Positions 1 through 9,120 are shown, numbered from the stretch's first letter. The stretch: DNA of 64,000 bases from Rhodococcus spongiicola (GCF_004011835.1 NZ_RKLN01000001.1:372001-436000); one strand, 5' to 3'. Notes: generated by a model not told the origin, from the letters alone. Made by a program: numbers and translations.

Positions 1-164
1 TAGCACGCCGACATGCCCGTCGGATTCTTGTAGTACCAATTGCCGCCGACGTCGTCGGACGCCTCGAAGCAGTCGTACGGGATGCCGTGGTCCTTGAGGC
101 GCTTGGCCGTGGTGAAGCCCGAACAACCGGCACCGATGATGCACACCGTGGGCAGCTGAGGCAT
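1..164 (-). CDS. Flavin-containing monooxygenase, N-terminal part (runs off the left edge)
   Basis: The first 54 residues are visible; the rest lies left of the window. They start PQLPTVCIIGAGCSG, a Rossmann dinucleotide-binding GxGxxG motif, and continue with FEASDDVGGNWYY, the second conserved FAD-contact segment (E at the end of beta-2, then G-G-N-W) of flavin-containing and Baeyer-Villiger monooxygenases. The ATG at 164 has a GGGAGG ribosome site 7 nt upstream. It is divergent from the TetR gene at 310, which is the likely regulator. The substrate cannot be told from this fragment. Confidence 0.85.
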   Translation of the reverse strand, partial: MPQLPTVCIIGAGCSGFTTAKRLKDHGIPYDCFEASDDVGGNWYYKNPTGMSAC

Positions 165-309
165 CCAGTTGCCTCCCTTCTATCGAGTTCGAATCGGACA
201 TCGCATTAGATGTGATTTACGTCATAGAACCGGACTCGCTGACACACTGTCAAGCGAACGGCCAGAGGTCGAAATGAGCGCGTCCGTACGATGCAATCGG
301 AGGTATGCG

Positions 310-939
310 GTGAACCAGATCCATGGGGTGCCCAGGACCAAACCGACGCTGCGGGTCGAACAGAAGCGGCAGACACGACGGCGCCTCCTCGACTGCGCCC
401 GCGAATTGTTCGCCGCCAACGGGTACGCGGCAGTGAAGATCGAGGACATCGCGTCCGCGGCAGGCTGTAGCCGCGCCACGTTCTACCTGCACTTCACCGG
501 CAAGACCGACATCCTCCGCAGAATCGGCTCCGAGTCGATGGACCCGCGGCCGGTGTCGGTCTACGCAGACCTCGACGCGGTGCTCGACAACGCAACGCGG
601 GAGGAGTTCACGCAGTGGATCGAGCGGGCCATCGACTGGTTCGACCGCAACCGCGCGATTCTGCCCGCCTGGGACGAGGCACTGGTCCTCGAGCCGGGTT
701 TCCGGGAGCCCGCACGAGAGGCGATCGCAGCGCTGCCGGATGCGATGCCGTCCTATCTGGCGCGCTGGGGTGCAGATCGTGAGCGCGAGGCCCGGCTACG
801 AATCCAACTCCTGGTGACCCAACTGGAGCGCTTCTTCACCCGATGGGCCGTGCAGGGCACGATCGAAATTTCCCGGGACGAGGCCGCGACTGTCCTGACC
901 GACATCTGGTTCCCGGCTTTGATGCCTCCGCAGGCCTGA
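310..939 (+). CDS. TetR/AcrR family transcriptional regulator
   Basis: This is a 209-residue one-component repressor of usual TetR length. The N-terminal helix-turn-helix is clear (RRRLLDCARELFAANGYAAVKIEDIA followed by AGCSRATFYLHFTGKTDILR), with a variable helical ligand domain after it. I chose the GTG at 310 because GGAGG ends 6 nt before it; longer versions from 169 or 274 lack a ribosome site and add non-conserved residues. The divergent monooxygenase at 164 is the likely target, with the operator in 165-309. The inducer is unknown. Confidence 0.85.
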   Translation: MNQIHGVPRTKPTLRVEQKRQTRRRLLDCARELFAANGYAAVKIEDIASAAGCSRATFYLHFTGKTDILRRIGSESMDPRPVSVYADLDAVLDNATREEFTQWIERAIDWFDRNRAILPAWDEALVLEPGFREPAREAIAALPDAMPSYLARWGADREREARLRIQLLVTQLERFFTRWAVQGTIEISRDEAATVLTDIWFPALMPPQA

Positions 940-946
940 CAGGCTC

Positions 947-1714
947 TCAAGCTCCGAAGCGGCGGTGCCGTGCGGCGTAGTCGCGCAGCGCGCGGAGGAA
1001 GTCGACGCGCCGGAACTCCGGCCAGTACGCCTCGGTGAACCAGATCTCGGAGTACGCGCTCTGCCACAACAGGAACCCCGACAGGCGCTGCTCCCCCGAA
1101 GTACGGATAACCAGATCGGGATCCGGCTGACCAGACGTGTAGAGGTGGCTCTCGATACCCTTGACGCTCATGGCCTCCACGAGGTCGTCACCGGTGAGTC
1201 CCTGGCTCAGCTTGTCGCGCAGCAGCGCTCGGACGGCGTCGGCGATCTCCTGGCGCCCGCCGTACCCGACCGCCACATTGACATGGGTACCGGTCCGTCC
1301 CCGCGTGCCCTCGGCAGCCTCGCGCAAGCGCCGCGCCTGGTCCTCGGGCAACAGATCGAGGGTGCCGACGATCTTCACGCTCCAGTTCTGACCCGAGCCG
1401 GAGATCTCCTCGACCACCTCGGTGATGATCTCGAGGAGAGTGTCGAGTTCCTCCGGCTCGCGGCGCAGGTTCTCGGTGGAGAGCAGGTAGATCGTTGCCA
1501 TCTCGATGCCGGCAGCGTCGCACCAGCCAAGCAGTTCCGCGATCTTGCGGGCACCCATTCGGTGCCCGTGGCTCACGTCGGCGAATCCGTTCTCACGGGC
1601 CCAACGCCGATTGCCATCGCACATCACCGCCACATGGCGCGGATGCTGTAAACCGTCGAGGCGGCGAAGGAGCCGTCGTTCGTAGATGCTGTACAACAGG
1701 CCGCGCAAATTCAC
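947..1714 (-). CDS. uppS: Short-chain cis-prenyl diphosphate synthase (Z-farnesyl diphosphate synthase type)
   Basis: The 255-residue protein has cis-prenyltransferase signatures: HVAVMCDGNRRWARENGF (catalytic Asp and diphosphate-binding region) near residue 30, YLLSTENLRR near 97 and a late RTSGEQRLSGFLLWQSAYSEIWF segment. These enzymes add isopentenyl diphosphate in cis configuration. The neighbours (hemolysin III, DUF255, mca) match M. tuberculosis Rv1086, known to make omega,E,Z-farnesyl diphosphate, the precursor for decaprenyl phosphate, rather than the long-chain UppS. The assignment as the short-chain enzyme rests on this synteny. It ends 8 bp from the convergent TetR gene. Confidence 0.88.
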   Translation of the reverse strand: MNLRGLLYSIYERRLLRRLDGLQHPRHVAVMCDGNRRWARENGFADVSHGHRMGARKIAELLGWCDAAGIEMATIYLLSTENLRREPEELDTLLEIITEVVEEISGSGQNWSVKIVGTLDLLPEDQARRLREAAEGTRGRTGTHVNVAVGYGGRQEIADAVRALLRDKLSQGLTGDDLVEAMSVKGIESHLYTSGQPDPDLVIRTSGEQRLSGFLLWQSAYSEIWFTEAYWPEFRRVDFLRALRDYAARHRRFGA

Positions 1715-1884
1715 CTGGACATCACCACGGGAACAAAGACTACGCCGCGACTTTCGAGGGCCGGCGACGCCCGCCGGTGTCGCGAACGCCTCACCCGCGG
1801 CCCCTACCGCACCTACGTCACCGTAGGTTACGGTTCCGACATTTGATGTTTCATCCCGGTTGGAACCGGGGACAGGGGCGTGTG

Positions 1885-2565
1885 ATGACAGTTCTGGGAC
1901 TCGACGACCTCGCGTCGGGCTTGCCGGTGAAACCGCGGATGCGCGGCTGGATCCATGTCTGGGCCCTCATGGTCGCGTCGATCGCCAGCGTGACCTTGAT
2001 CACACTCGCGTTCACGCTCGAGTCTGCCCGGGCCGGATTGGCGACCGCCGTCTACGGCACCACCGTGTGCGGCCTGTTCGCGGTGAGCGCGGTGTACCAC
2101 CGGGTCCACTGGCACACCGTCGAGGCCCGCACTCGGATGAAGCGCGCCGACCACTCGATGATCTTCCTGTTCATCGCCGGCAGCTACACACCGTTCAGCC
2201 TCCTCGCGTTGCCCCCGGGCACCGGAGCAATTCTGCTCACCGTCGTCTGGGGCGGTGCCCTTGCTGGGGTCCTGCTGAAGATGTCGTGGCCACACGCGCC
2301 GCGCTGGGTGGGCGTGCCTCTGTATCTGTTGCTCGGGTGGGCGGTCGTCCCGGTAGCGGGAGAACTCGTCCAGCAGGCCGGCGTTGCTCCACTCGTTCTA
2401 CTCGCGGTCGGCGGCGTCTTCTACAGCGTCGGCGCGGTGCTCTACGCCACCAAGTGGCCGAACCCGTGGCCGCAGACGTTCGGGCATCACGAGTTTTTCC
2501 ACGCCGCTACGGCGATCGCAGCGCTGTGCCATTTCGTTGCGGTGTACCTGGTGGTGTTCGGGTAG
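1885..2565 (+). CDS. Hemolysin III / TrhA-family (PAQR) membrane protein
   Basis: The 226-residue protein has about seven hydrophobic segments and the HlyIII/PAQR pattern: an early SAVYHRVHW motif, then RADHSMIFLFIAGSYTPF and a late FGHHEFFHAATAIAALCHF. The conserved His, Asp and Ser residues form the presumed metal site of the fold. The family is membrane-embedded and in some bacteria linked to membrane energetics or fluidity; the 'hemolysin' name is historical. The ATG at 1885 is chosen (a GTG sits directly before it); the longer open frame upstream is antisense to the prenyl synthase. It matches the Rv1085c position. Confidence 0.85.
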   Translation: MTVLGLDDLASGLPVKPRMRGWIHVWALMVASIASVTLITLAFTLESARAGLATAVYGTTVCGLFAVSAVYHRVHWHTVEARTRMKRADHSMIFLFIAGSYTPFSLLALPPGTGAILLTVVWGGALAGVLLKMSWPHAPRWVGVPLYLLLGWAVVPVAGELVQQAGVAPLVLLAVGGVFYSVGAVLYATKWPNPWPQTFGHHEFFHAATAIAALCHFVAVYLVVFG

Positions 2566-2581
2566 CCCGGCCTGGCGCCCT

Positions 2582-2613
2582 TGACACGCGAATTCGAGTG
2601 ACACGCGAATTCG
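2582..2613 (+). repeat. Two 15-bp direct repeats upstream of the small-peptide genes
   Basis: TGACACGCGAATTCG occurs at 2582-2596 and again at 2599-2613, a 17-bp period, 130-160 bp upstream of the first small peptide gene. The spacing would place two protein copies about 1.6 helical turns apart, so this could be a tandem operator, but no regulator is known. The rest of 2566-2744 holds nothing else I can support. Confidence 0.45.
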
Positions 2614-2744
2614 GGAATCGCCGAAATCCAACCATTGATACCGACTGATTGTTACTCTCTCATGCGGTACAAGCCATTCGGCTTGGACGCACAGCTCGCC
2701 CGCGAAACGGAACACCCGTATCGACCGCACACAAGGAGGGGCCC

Positions 2745-2819
2745 ATGACCTGGACCGCCGAACTGCTCGGTCTGGATATCACTATCGGCGAGCCGGTCCC
2801 GGGCTTCTTCGGGAGCTGA
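2745..2819 (+). CDS. 24-residue peptide, possible PorA/PorH-like cell-wall channel peptide
   Basis: The reading frame codes for 24 residues beginning MTWTAELLGLDITIGEPVPG. The ATG at 2745 has a near-ideal ribosome site (AAGGAGG, 6 nt spacer), rare by chance in this GC range. The peptide is acidic, amphipathic, without signal peptide or cysteine. A second small gene with an equally strong site follows at 2932 and a strong terminator ends the pair, so this looks like a dedicated two-peptide unit. Corynebacteria encode their mycolate-layer channels PorH and PorA as tandem signal-less peptides of about 45-57 residues; the similarity is in architecture, not demonstrated sequence identity. Confidence 0.6.
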   Translation: MTWTAELLGLDITIGEPVPGFFGS

Positions 2820-2931
2820 AACACCACAGCGGTAGCACGCGACGGGTATCGCGCTTCGCTTGCGAAGACTGCGCATTCCCATCCCAGGCAGGACCGAACG
2901 ATCGGAACTGCCGCAACCCTGGAGGTACATC

Positions 2932-3078
2932 ATGGATATGGGCTCATTGGGCTCGATCGGCGAGGTTTTCGCCATCATCCCCGGCAGCATCGCAATGGTC
3001 GGGGAAGCAGTCTTCGAATCGATCTTCTTCGTCATCGACGAAGTGAACAACATCATCACCGGCAGCAGCCAGTCCTGA
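2932..3078 (+). CDS. 48-residue amphipathic peptide, possible PorA/PorH-like channel
   Basis: The peptide starts MDMGSLGSIGEVFAII and ends NNIITGSSQS. It is acidic, mostly helix-forming, has no signal peptide and no cysteine, and has alternating hydrophobic (FAII, AMVG, IFFVI) and charged (E, D) positions. The start at 2932 is set by GGAGG 7 nt upstream. It is the second gene of a two-peptide unit and is followed by a strong hairpin. Length, charge, lack of secretion signal and tandem arrangement fit the corynebacterial PorH/PorA class, which are O-mycoloylated channel peptides. Three serines near the C-terminus could be acylation sites. This is inference from form. Confidence 0.65.
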   Translation: MDMGSLGSIGEVFAIIPGSIAMVGEAVFESIFFVIDEVNNIITGSSQS

Positions 3079-3102
3079 CCAGGACCTCCTGGGCAACCAC
3101 GC

Positions 3103-3144
3103 GACACGGCCCGTGCAGCATTGCTGCACGGGCCGTGTCCTTTC
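3103..3144 (+). terminator. Strong bidirectional hairpin terminator
   Basis: An 18-bp perfect stem (3103-3120 with 3122-3139, arms starting GACACGGCCCGTGC) with a tiny loop and CTTTC after it. It closes the small-peptide unit and can also serve the convergent DUF255 gene that ends at 3160. Confidence 0.8.
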
Positions 3145-3159
3145 ACCAACTAGCGAGCT

Positions 3160-5181
3160 TCACCGACTGGCTAGCTCGCGCAGATCCTCGAGGTCGGTTA
3201 CCGGCCGGTCGCACACGAATCCCCGGCACACGTAGGCGGTCGGGACCCCGCCGATCGGCCGCCGATCCGCGAGCAGCGGCATCGAATCCGTCAGACCCGC
3301 AACCACCACCGCACCTCCGGGTGCCAGTCGACGTGCCTGCCTGGCCAACTCGGAAGGCGAGTCCGGCGAGTCCTCGGAGACTGCGATCTGGAGGGGCCCT
3401 CGCACCGACGCCTCAGCGACCGCGAGCCAATGCCCTGCAGACCGCGGTGCACGCTGCATGACCACCGCCGCACGGGCCAGTGAATCCGCGGCAGCCGCTG
3501 CGTACTTCGTCGATCGATCCGCATCCACCAACGACGACGCTGTCAGCAGCGCCTCCGTCGTCACCGATGCGCCCGAGGGCGTTGCGCCGTCGAGCGGATC
3601 ACGCGGACGGCTCACCAGGGTTTCGGCGTCGTCGGCGGTGTCGAACCAACTCCCGGCCTCGTCGGGGTCGGCGAAGTGGTCGATCGATGTGTCCAGCAAC
3701 CCGGTTGCCGCATCCAGCCACTCATCCGAGCCCGTGACCTGGTGCAGCGCCAGGAGCCCGGTCGCCAGCGCGCCGTGGTCCTCGAGGATCCCCGCGGACT
3801 CCCCTGCCACCCCGGCCAGCGACGCCCGTCGCAGTCGCCCGTCCACCATGTGCGTCGTGAGGAGGACACGCGCGCATTCCTCGGCGGCCCACACCCATTC
3901 GGGTCGGTCGAGCGTGGCACCGGCCTCCGCGAGCGCGGTGATCGCGAGCCCGTTCCACGCGGTGACCACCTTGTCGTCCCGCGCCGGCTGAGGGCGTCGC
4001 TCCCGCGCCGCGAACAGGCGTGCCCGCACGTCGGCGAACCGCGCGTCGTCGGACGGGTCCGCGAGGAGTTGCAGCACCGAGGATCCGCGTTCGAACGTCC
4101 CCTCCTGCGTCACCGCGAAAGTCTCCGCAGCCCACGCCCCCTCATCAGGTCCGAGGGCCTCGGTCAGCTGGGTGTGCGTCCACGCGTAAGTCAGGCCCTC
4201 TTCGCCGTCGGTGTCGGCGTCGAGCGCCGACGCGAATGCGCCCGCGCCTGTACGCAGGTCGCGCAGCATGAACTCGGCGGTCTCCTCAGCGACCCGCCGC
4301 GCGAGCGCGTAATCGGTGCGGCGCGCCAGGTGTGCGTAGAAGCGCAACAGCAACGCGTTGTCGTAGAGCATCTTCTCGAAGTGGGGCACGACCCATCCGG
4401 CGTCGACCGAGTAGCGGGCGAAGCCGCCACCGATCTGGTCGTAGATGCCACCGCGGGCCATCGCCTCGGCGGTGCGCACAGCCACGTCCAGCACCGGCGT
4501 GGCGCCGGTCCGTTCGTACGAGCGGAGCAGACCCTCGAGCAGCATCGACGGCGGGAACTTGGGAGCGCCGCCGAACCCTCCATGATTGCGATCCTCGTCG
4601 CGGAGCACACTCGCGACGGCTCCCGACAGAAGCGTGACGTCCACGGGCGGCCCGCCTGCGGGCAGTGCCCCACTACTGCGACGGAGCTCGGTCACCACCG
4701 ATGCGGCCGCGTTGTCGACCTCGCCACGGCGCGTGTGCCACGTGTCCGTGATCGCGTGCAGCAACTGGGTGAACGACGGCATCCCGCCGCGCGGCTGCGG
4801 CGGGTAGTAGGTGCCGCAGTAGAACGGGGCGCCATCCGGGGTGAGAAAGCATGTCATCGGCCAGCCGCCCTGACCCGTCATCGCGACCGTCGCGTTCATG
4901 TAGACCGAATCCAGGTCGGGTCGCTCCTCGCGGTCGACCTTGATGCACACGAAGTGCTCGTTCATCACCGCGGCAGTCTGGGCGTCCTCGAACGACTCGT
5001 GCGCCATCACATGGCACCAGTGGCACGACGCGTACCCTATCGACAAGAGGATCGGGACGTTGCGCTCACGGGCCCACGCGAGCGCCTCCGGACCCCACTG
5101 CTGCCAGTAGACCGGATTGTCGGCGTGCTGCCGCAGATACGGGCTGGTCGCGCCGCCCAGGGTGTTCCGCTCGAGCGACAC
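3160..5181 (-). CDS. DUF255 thioredoxin-like protein (YyaL / SSP411 family)
   Basis: The 673-residue protein has an N-terminal thioredoxin-like domain with the family hallmark SPYLRQHADNPVYWQQWG and a CHWC redox motif in GYASCHWCHVMAHESFED, followed by VKVDREERPDLDSVYM. The long C-terminal part is an alpha/alpha-toroid of the six-hairpin glycosidase type (FSVDAGWVVPHFEKMLYDNALL region). The GTG start at 5181 follows a GGGGAGGGGG ribosome site. It matches Rv1084 in the conserved block. The cellular substrate is not established; redox or sugar-related roles have been proposed for the family. Confidence 0.9.
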   Translation of the reverse strand: MSLERNTLGGATSPYLRQHADNPVYWQQWGPEALAWARERNVPILLSIGYASCHWCHVMAHESFEDAQTAAVMNEHFVCIKVDREERPDLDSVYMNATVAMTGQGGWPMTCFLTPDGAPFYCGTYYPPQPRGGMPSFTQLLHAITDTWHTRRGEVDNAAASVVTELRRSSGALPAGGPPVDVTLLSGAVASVLRDEDRNHGGFGGAPKFPPSMLLEGLLRSYERTGATPVLDVAVRTAEAMARGGIYDQIGGGFARYSVDAGWVVPHFEKMLYDNALLLRFYAHLARRTDYALARRVAEETAEFMLRDLRTGAGAFASALDADTDGEEGLTYAWTHTQLTEALGPDEGAWAAETFAVTQEGTFERGSSVLQLLADPSDDARFADVRARLFAARERRPQPARDDKVVTAWNGLAITALAEAGATLDRPEWVWAAEECARVLLTTHMVDGRLRRASLAGVAGESAGILEDHGALATGLLALHQVTGSDEWLDAATGLLDTSIDHFADPDEAGSWFDTADDAETLVSRPRDPLDGATPSGASVTTEALLTASSLVDADRSTKYAAAAADSLARAAVVMQRAPRSAGHWLAVAEASVRGPLQIAVSEDSPDSPSELARQARRLAPGGAVVVAGLTDSMPLLADRRPIGGVPTAYVCRGFVCDRPVTDLEDLRELASR

Positions 5182-5192
5182 GGCCCCCTCCC

Positions 5193-5501
5193 CTAACTCG
5201 TCGGTCTCGCAGGCGGGTCGTTCTCGGCCGGCCGATTCTCGTCGGGACTCGTAGCACCGCGGTCCGTGCCGTCGTCGGCCGCCTGATCAGCCTCCGGATG
5301 CTCCGGCTGGAATGTATCCGGCAACTTCTTCAGCTGCTTGTTCATCGACCGGACCAGCAGGATCGTGCCGATCAGCAGCGCCACGATGAGCACCAAGCCC
5401 AGCGGCGATGCCTTGCCGAACTCGGGGCCCGTCGGGTTGCTGGGGGTACCCTGCGCGAGAAATTCCCCTGCCAACGTCGCCATTGCCAACGTCGTCATCA
5501 C
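5193..5501 (-). CDS. Small single-pass membrane protein (Rv1083-like)
   Basis: The 102-residue protein has one transmembrane helix (residues about 34-50, [17 protein letters not shown]) followed by a basic anchor (RSMNKQLKK) and an acidic, disordered Asp/Glu/Pro-rich cytoplasmic tail. The GTG start at 5501, or the ATG directly after it at 5498, overlaps the stop codon of mca, so translation is coupled. Position and form match Rv1083. Constant association with mca suggests a linked role, but function is unknown. Confidence 0.8.
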   Translation of the reverse strand: MMTTLAMATLAGEFLAQGTPSNPTGPEFGKASPLGLVLIVALLIGTILLVRSMNKQLKKLPDTFQPEHPEADQAADDGTDRGATSPDENRPAENDPPARPTS

Positions 5502-6406
5502 TGCGTCTCATCCTTCGAAATGCCCGCGAAGAAGTCGTCCTCCGGGATGGCCGTATGTACCCGTGTCTTGACGAGTTCGAACTCCTCTGTCGGCCAGATC
5601 TTCTGCTGGATATCCAGCGGTACTGCGAAAAACGAGCCGTTCGGGTCGATCTGCGTGGCGTGGGCGCGGAGGGCGTCGTCCCGCTGCGGGAAGAAGTCGC
5701 CGCACTGGATCTGGGTCGTCACGCGCGCCATCAAGTCGCCCTGCTCCGTCTTCCACTTCGCGAGCCACTCCGCCATCGGGAACTCCTCCCCACGACGCTC
5801 GTACTCCTCCTTGAACAGGACCAGGCGCTTCCGAATGAAACCGTGGTTGTAGTAGACCTTCTGGACCTCCCACGGCTTCCCGGCATCGGGGAACTGCTCA
5901 GCGTCCGCTGCCGCCTCGTACGCGGCCATCGAGACCTCGTGACACTTGATGTGGTCCGGGTGTGGGTAGCCGCCGTTCTCGTCGTACGTGGTCATCACGT
6001 GCGGGCGGAAATCGCGGATCACCTTCACCAGCGCCTCGGTGGGCACCTCGAGCGGCTCGAGTGCGAAACACCCCGGGGGCAGTGGCGGCTTGGGATCACC
6101 TTCCGGGAGGCCGGAGTCGACGAACCCGAGCCACATCTGCTGGACCCCGAGAATGCGGGCGGCCTCCGCCATCTCCTCACGACGCACGTCGTGCATCCGC
6201 TCGCGGATCCCGGGAACGTCCATCGCGGGGTTCAGGATGTCCCCGCGTTCACCGCCCGTCAGGGTCACCACGAGGACCTCGTTGCCCTCGCTGGCGTAGC
6301 GAGCCATCGTTGCAGCGCCCTTGCTCGACTCGTCGTCGGGATGGGCATGAACGGCCATGAGTCGGAATCCGCTCACGTGTGTCTTCACCTCAGCTTCGCG
6401 TGTCAC
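5498..6406 (-). CDS. mca: Mycothiol S-conjugate amidase Mca
   Basis: The 302-residue zinc hydrolase of the MshB/LmbE fold carries the metal-binding [11 protein letters not shown] motif near residue 20 and the second ligand motif [14 protein letters not shown] near 145. Mca cleaves the amide bond of mycothiol S-conjugates, releasing mercapturic acids for export and GlcN-Ins for recycling, so it detoxifies electrophiles and antibiotics in the cytoplasm. Length and motifs fit Mca better than the related MshB, and synteny with Rv1082 supports this. The gene is divergent from the DUF4307 gene and coupled to the membrane protein gene downstream. Confidence 0.95.
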   Translation of the reverse strand: MTREAEVKTHVSGFRLMAVHAHPDDESSKGAATMARYASEGNEVLVVTLTGGERGDILNPAMDVPGIRERMHDVRREEMAEAARILGVQQMWLGFVDSGLPEGDPKPPLPPGCFALEPLEVPTEALVKVIRDFRPHVMTTYDENGGYPHPDHIKCHEVSMAAYEAAADAEQFPDAGKPWEVQKVYYNHGFIRKRLVLFKEEYERRGEEFPMAEWLAKWKTEQGDLMARVTTQIQCGDFFPQRDDALRAHATQIDPNGSFFAVPLDIQQKIWPTEEFELVKTRVHTAIPEDDFFAGISKDETQ

Positions 6407-6577
6407 CGTCGTGGCGTGTCACCTGTAGCGGTCGACCGCTACCTCGTGCGGCACCTGGTCGTCCTTCCCCTATAGTTCCACCTGGCACCCACAAGGGTCG
6501 GTCGTACCCCTGCTACGCGCGGTATCCCGACCCCGACGGACCATTGTGCACCACCGAACCCGCTCGAGAGCGAAGTG

Positions 6578-7003
6578 ATGAGCAGTACAACTCTGACCGA
6601 CCGCTACGGATCCACGCCCAGAAGACCGCGGTCCGGGAACTGGGTCAAATGGGTGCTCACGGGCCTGGTGGTTATCGCCGGCATCGGCATCGCTTCGATC
6701 GGTTACTCGAAGTTCGCCGTCAACGAGGTCGAGGGAAAACAGATCTACTTCGACATCATCGACAACCGCACGATGAACATCCAGTTCACCGTCACCCGCG
6801 AGGATCCGTCGCAGCCGGCGGTGTGCATCATCCGCACCAGGTCGAAGGACGGATCCGAGACCGGTCGTCGCGAGGTGTACATCGCACCGTCCAACGAGTC
6901 GACGGTCGAGGTCACAGCACCGGTCCATACCTCCCATCCACCGGCGGTGGGGGACGTGTACGGATGTAGTCTGAACGTCCCGGCCTATCTTCACGCGGGC
7001 TGA
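6578..7003 (+). CDS. DUF4307 membrane-anchored protein (Rv1081c-like)
   Basis: The 141-residue protein has one transmembrane helix (about residues 26-45, WVLTGLVVIAGIGIASIGYS) and an extracytoplasmic beta-rich domain with two conserved cysteines (in AVCIIRTR and YGCSLNVP) that may form a disulfide. This is the DUF4307 architecture. The start at the ATG 6578 is just after a GTG at 6575; both are possible. It is divergent from mca (start 6406). Function is unknown. Confidence 0.82.
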   Translation: MSSTTLTDRYGSTPRRPRSGNWVKWVLTGLVVIAGIGIASIGYSKFAVNEVEGKQIYFDIIDNRTMNIQFTVTREDPSQPAVCIIRTRSKDGSETGRREVYIAPSNESTVEVTAPVHTSHPPAVGDVYGCSLNVPAYLHAG

Positions 7004-7252
7004 GGTCCAGACCGACCGGTCCTCCTTTCACGGGTCGAGAACCTGCCGCGTGCTAAAATGGATCGATGCACGGTTCCACTGGAGCCGTGTATTGCTGCAT
7101 TGACGGCAGGACGAGTCTGCTTACGAAAGTAGGCGTGCTGGGGGATCTTCGCCACGGACTGGAACCGCCTGCCCGTTGGTCGTTGCTGTTCGCAGCGATC
7201 TGCTGGGGGAGAACAGCAACGAGGGCTTCGATTTACGAAGGAGTGATCGACA

Positions 7253-7747
7253 ATGACCGAGACCCAGGTGACCTGGCTTACTCAGGAGTCTCACGACAGG
7301 CTCAAGGCTGAGCTGGACCAGCTCATCGCCAATCGTCCGGTCATTGCCGCCGAGATCAACGAACGTCGTGAGGAGGGCGACCTCAAGGAGAACGGCGGCT
7401 ACCACGCTGCGCGCGAGGAGCAGGGCCAGCAGGAGGCTCGCATTCGCCAGCTGCAGGAGTTGCTGAACAACGCCAAGGTCGGCGAGGCTCCGACGCAATC
7501 GGGTATCGCGTTGCCCGGTTCGGTCGTCAAGGTCTACTACGACGGTGACGAGACCGACACCGAGACGTTCCTCATCGCCACCCGCGAGGAGGGCGCCCGC
7601 AACGACAAGCTAGAGGTCTACTCGCCGAACTCCCCGCTCGGCGGCGCGCTGATCGACGCCAAGGTGGGCGAGACCCGCGAGTACACCCTGCCCAACGGCA
7701 GCCTGATGAAGGTCACTCTCGTCAGTGCGGAGCCGTACCACGCCTGA
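7253..7747 (+). CDS. greA: Transcription elongation factor GreA
   Basis: The 164-residue protein has the two GreA domains: an N-terminal antiparallel coiled coil (residues 1-75, with acidic tip in [23 protein letters not shown]) and a C-terminal FKBP-like domain ending [15 protein letters not shown]. It binds the secondary channel of RNA polymerase and stimulates cleavage of backtracked transcripts. The ATG at 7253 follows GAAGGAG. It has its own 250-bp upstream region containing a TAAAAT box at 7054-7059, and a terminator downstream. The position matches Rv1080c. Confidence 0.96.
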   Translation: MTETQVTWLTQESHDRLKAELDQLIANRPVIAAEINERREEGDLKENGGYHAAREEQGQQEARIRQLQELLNNAKVGEAPTQSGIALPGSVVKVYYDGDETDTETFLIATREEGARNDKLEVYSPNSPLGGALIDAKVGETREYTLPNGSLMKVTLVSAEPYHA

Positions 7748-7764
7748 TCACACCCAGATACGAA

Positions 7765-7801
7765 GAACCCCGGCTCGGGCGTGTTGCCCGGACCGGGGTT
7801 C
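7765..7801. terminator. Bidirectional terminator between greA and metB
   Basis: An interrupted hairpin: GAACCCCGG (7765-7773) pairs with 7793-7801 and CGGGC (7776-7780) pairs with 7786-7790. It lies between the convergent ends of greA (7747) and metB (7915). Confidence 0.75.
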
Positions 7802-7914
7802 TCGCGTTCCGGCGGCCTGATCAGAACCCTGTCGCGCATTCACACACGCATCGGGCAATCCGACTGTCGCGGGCGAGATTCGGGAAACACTCGGCCCCGC
7901 GAGTCGGAGTCCGA

Positions 7915-9057
7915 TCAGCCCAGAGCCTGCTCGATGTCGGCGAGCAGGTCCGTCGCATCTTCGATGCCCACGGACAGACGCACCAGATCCTCCGGCACCT
8001 CGAGTGCAGAACCGGCGGTGGACGCGTGCGTCATCGCACCCGGGTGTTCGATGAGCGACTCGACGCCGCCGAGAGACTCTGCGAGCGTAAAGATCTGCGT
8101 GCGCGCGCAGAAGTCGAGCGCGGCCTGCTTGCCACCCTTCAGCCGCACCGAGATCATTCCGCCGAAGCGGCGCATCTGCTTGGCCGCCACCACATGACCG
8201 GGATGCGAATCGAGCCCCGGATAGATGACCTGGTCGATCGCGGAGTGCCCGGACAGCAGATCGACGATCTTCTCGGCGTTGTCGCTGTGCCGTTCCATGC
8301 GCAGCGCGAGGGTCTTGATGCCGCGCATCGTCAGGAAAGCGTCGAACGGACCGGGCACCGCACCCGCGCCGTTCTGCAGGAACGCGAACTTGGCGTCGAG
8401 GTCCTCGTCGTTGGTGACGAGCGCTCCACCGACGACGTCAGAGTGGCCACCGATGTACTTGGTCGTCGAGTGCAGCGCGATGTCCGCACCCAGCGCCAGC
8501 GGCTGCTGCAGATAGGGCGATGCAAAAGTGTTGTCCACCAACAACTTCGCACCAGCCGCGTGCGCCACCTCCGCGGCCGCTGCGATGTCGCCGATGTTGA
8601 GAAGCGGGTTCGTCGGCGTCTCGACCCAAACCAGCTTGGTGCTCGGACGAATCGCGGCGCGAACCGCATCGACATCGGACACCGCGACCGGGGTGTATTC
8701 GATCCCCCACTGTGTGAACACCTTGTCGATGAGGCGGAACGTGCCGCCGTAGGCGTCATCGGGGATCACCAGATGGTCGCCGGGACGCAGCAACGACCGC
8801 AGGACACAATCCGTCGCCGCCATGCCGGATCCGAACGCCCGCCCGAACGTGCCCGACTCGAGTGCCGCGAGGTTCGCCTCGAGCGGCCGACGGGTCGGGT
8901 TGCCGGTGCGCGCGTACTCGAACCCGCCCCGCATGCCACCGACACCGTCTTGTGCGAATGTCGAACTGGCATAGATCGGAACGTTGACGGCGCCGGTCTG
9001 CGGATCGGGCTCGTATCCGGCGTGGACGGCTCTGGTGGAGAAACCCTGCTCGCTCAT
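7915..9057 (-). CDS. metB: Cystathionine gamma-synthase
   Basis: The 380-residue PLP enzyme of the Cys/Met metabolism family has the cofactor lysine in ALHSTTKYIGGHSDVVGG, the PLP phosphate region FGSGMAATDCVLRSLL and the substrate segment VWVETPTNPLLNIGD. It joins cysteine with an O-acyl-homoserine to cystathionine. Distinguishing gamma-synthase from gamma-lyase by eye is unreliable; the metB call rests on Rv1079 synteny. With cbs next door, forward and reverse transsulfuration sit together. It lies 64 bp downstream of cbs on the same strand, probably one operon. Confidence 0.9.
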   Translation of the reverse strand: MSEQGFSTRAVHAGYEPDPQTGAVNVPIYASSTFAQDGVGGMRGGFEYARTGNPTRRPLEANLAALESGTFGRAFGSGMAATDCVLRSLLRPGDHLVIPDDAYGGTFRLIDKVFTQWGIEYTPVAVSDVDAVRAAIRPSTKLVWVETPTNPLLNIGDIAAAAEVAHAAGAKLLVDNTFASPYLQQPLALGADIALHSTTKYIGGHSDVVGGALVTNDEDLDAKFAFLQNGAGAVPGPFDAFLTMRGIKTLALRMERHSDNAEKIVDLLSGHSAIDQVIYPGLDSHPGHVVAAKQMRRFGGMISVRLKGGKQAALDFCARTQIFTLAESLGGVESLIEHPGAMTHASTAGSALEVPEDLVRLSVGIEDATDLLADIEQALG

Positions 9058-9120
9058 GCCGACCAGCCTAGCGATCGGGTTGGACCACGGGGATTCGCGC
9101 TCTACCCGTCCGACCGGCGG

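Noticed and set aside
3676-5196. Plus-strand open frame over the DUF255 gene
   Set aside because: It is antisense to a conserved gene and shows the Arg/His/Gly-rich shadow composition.
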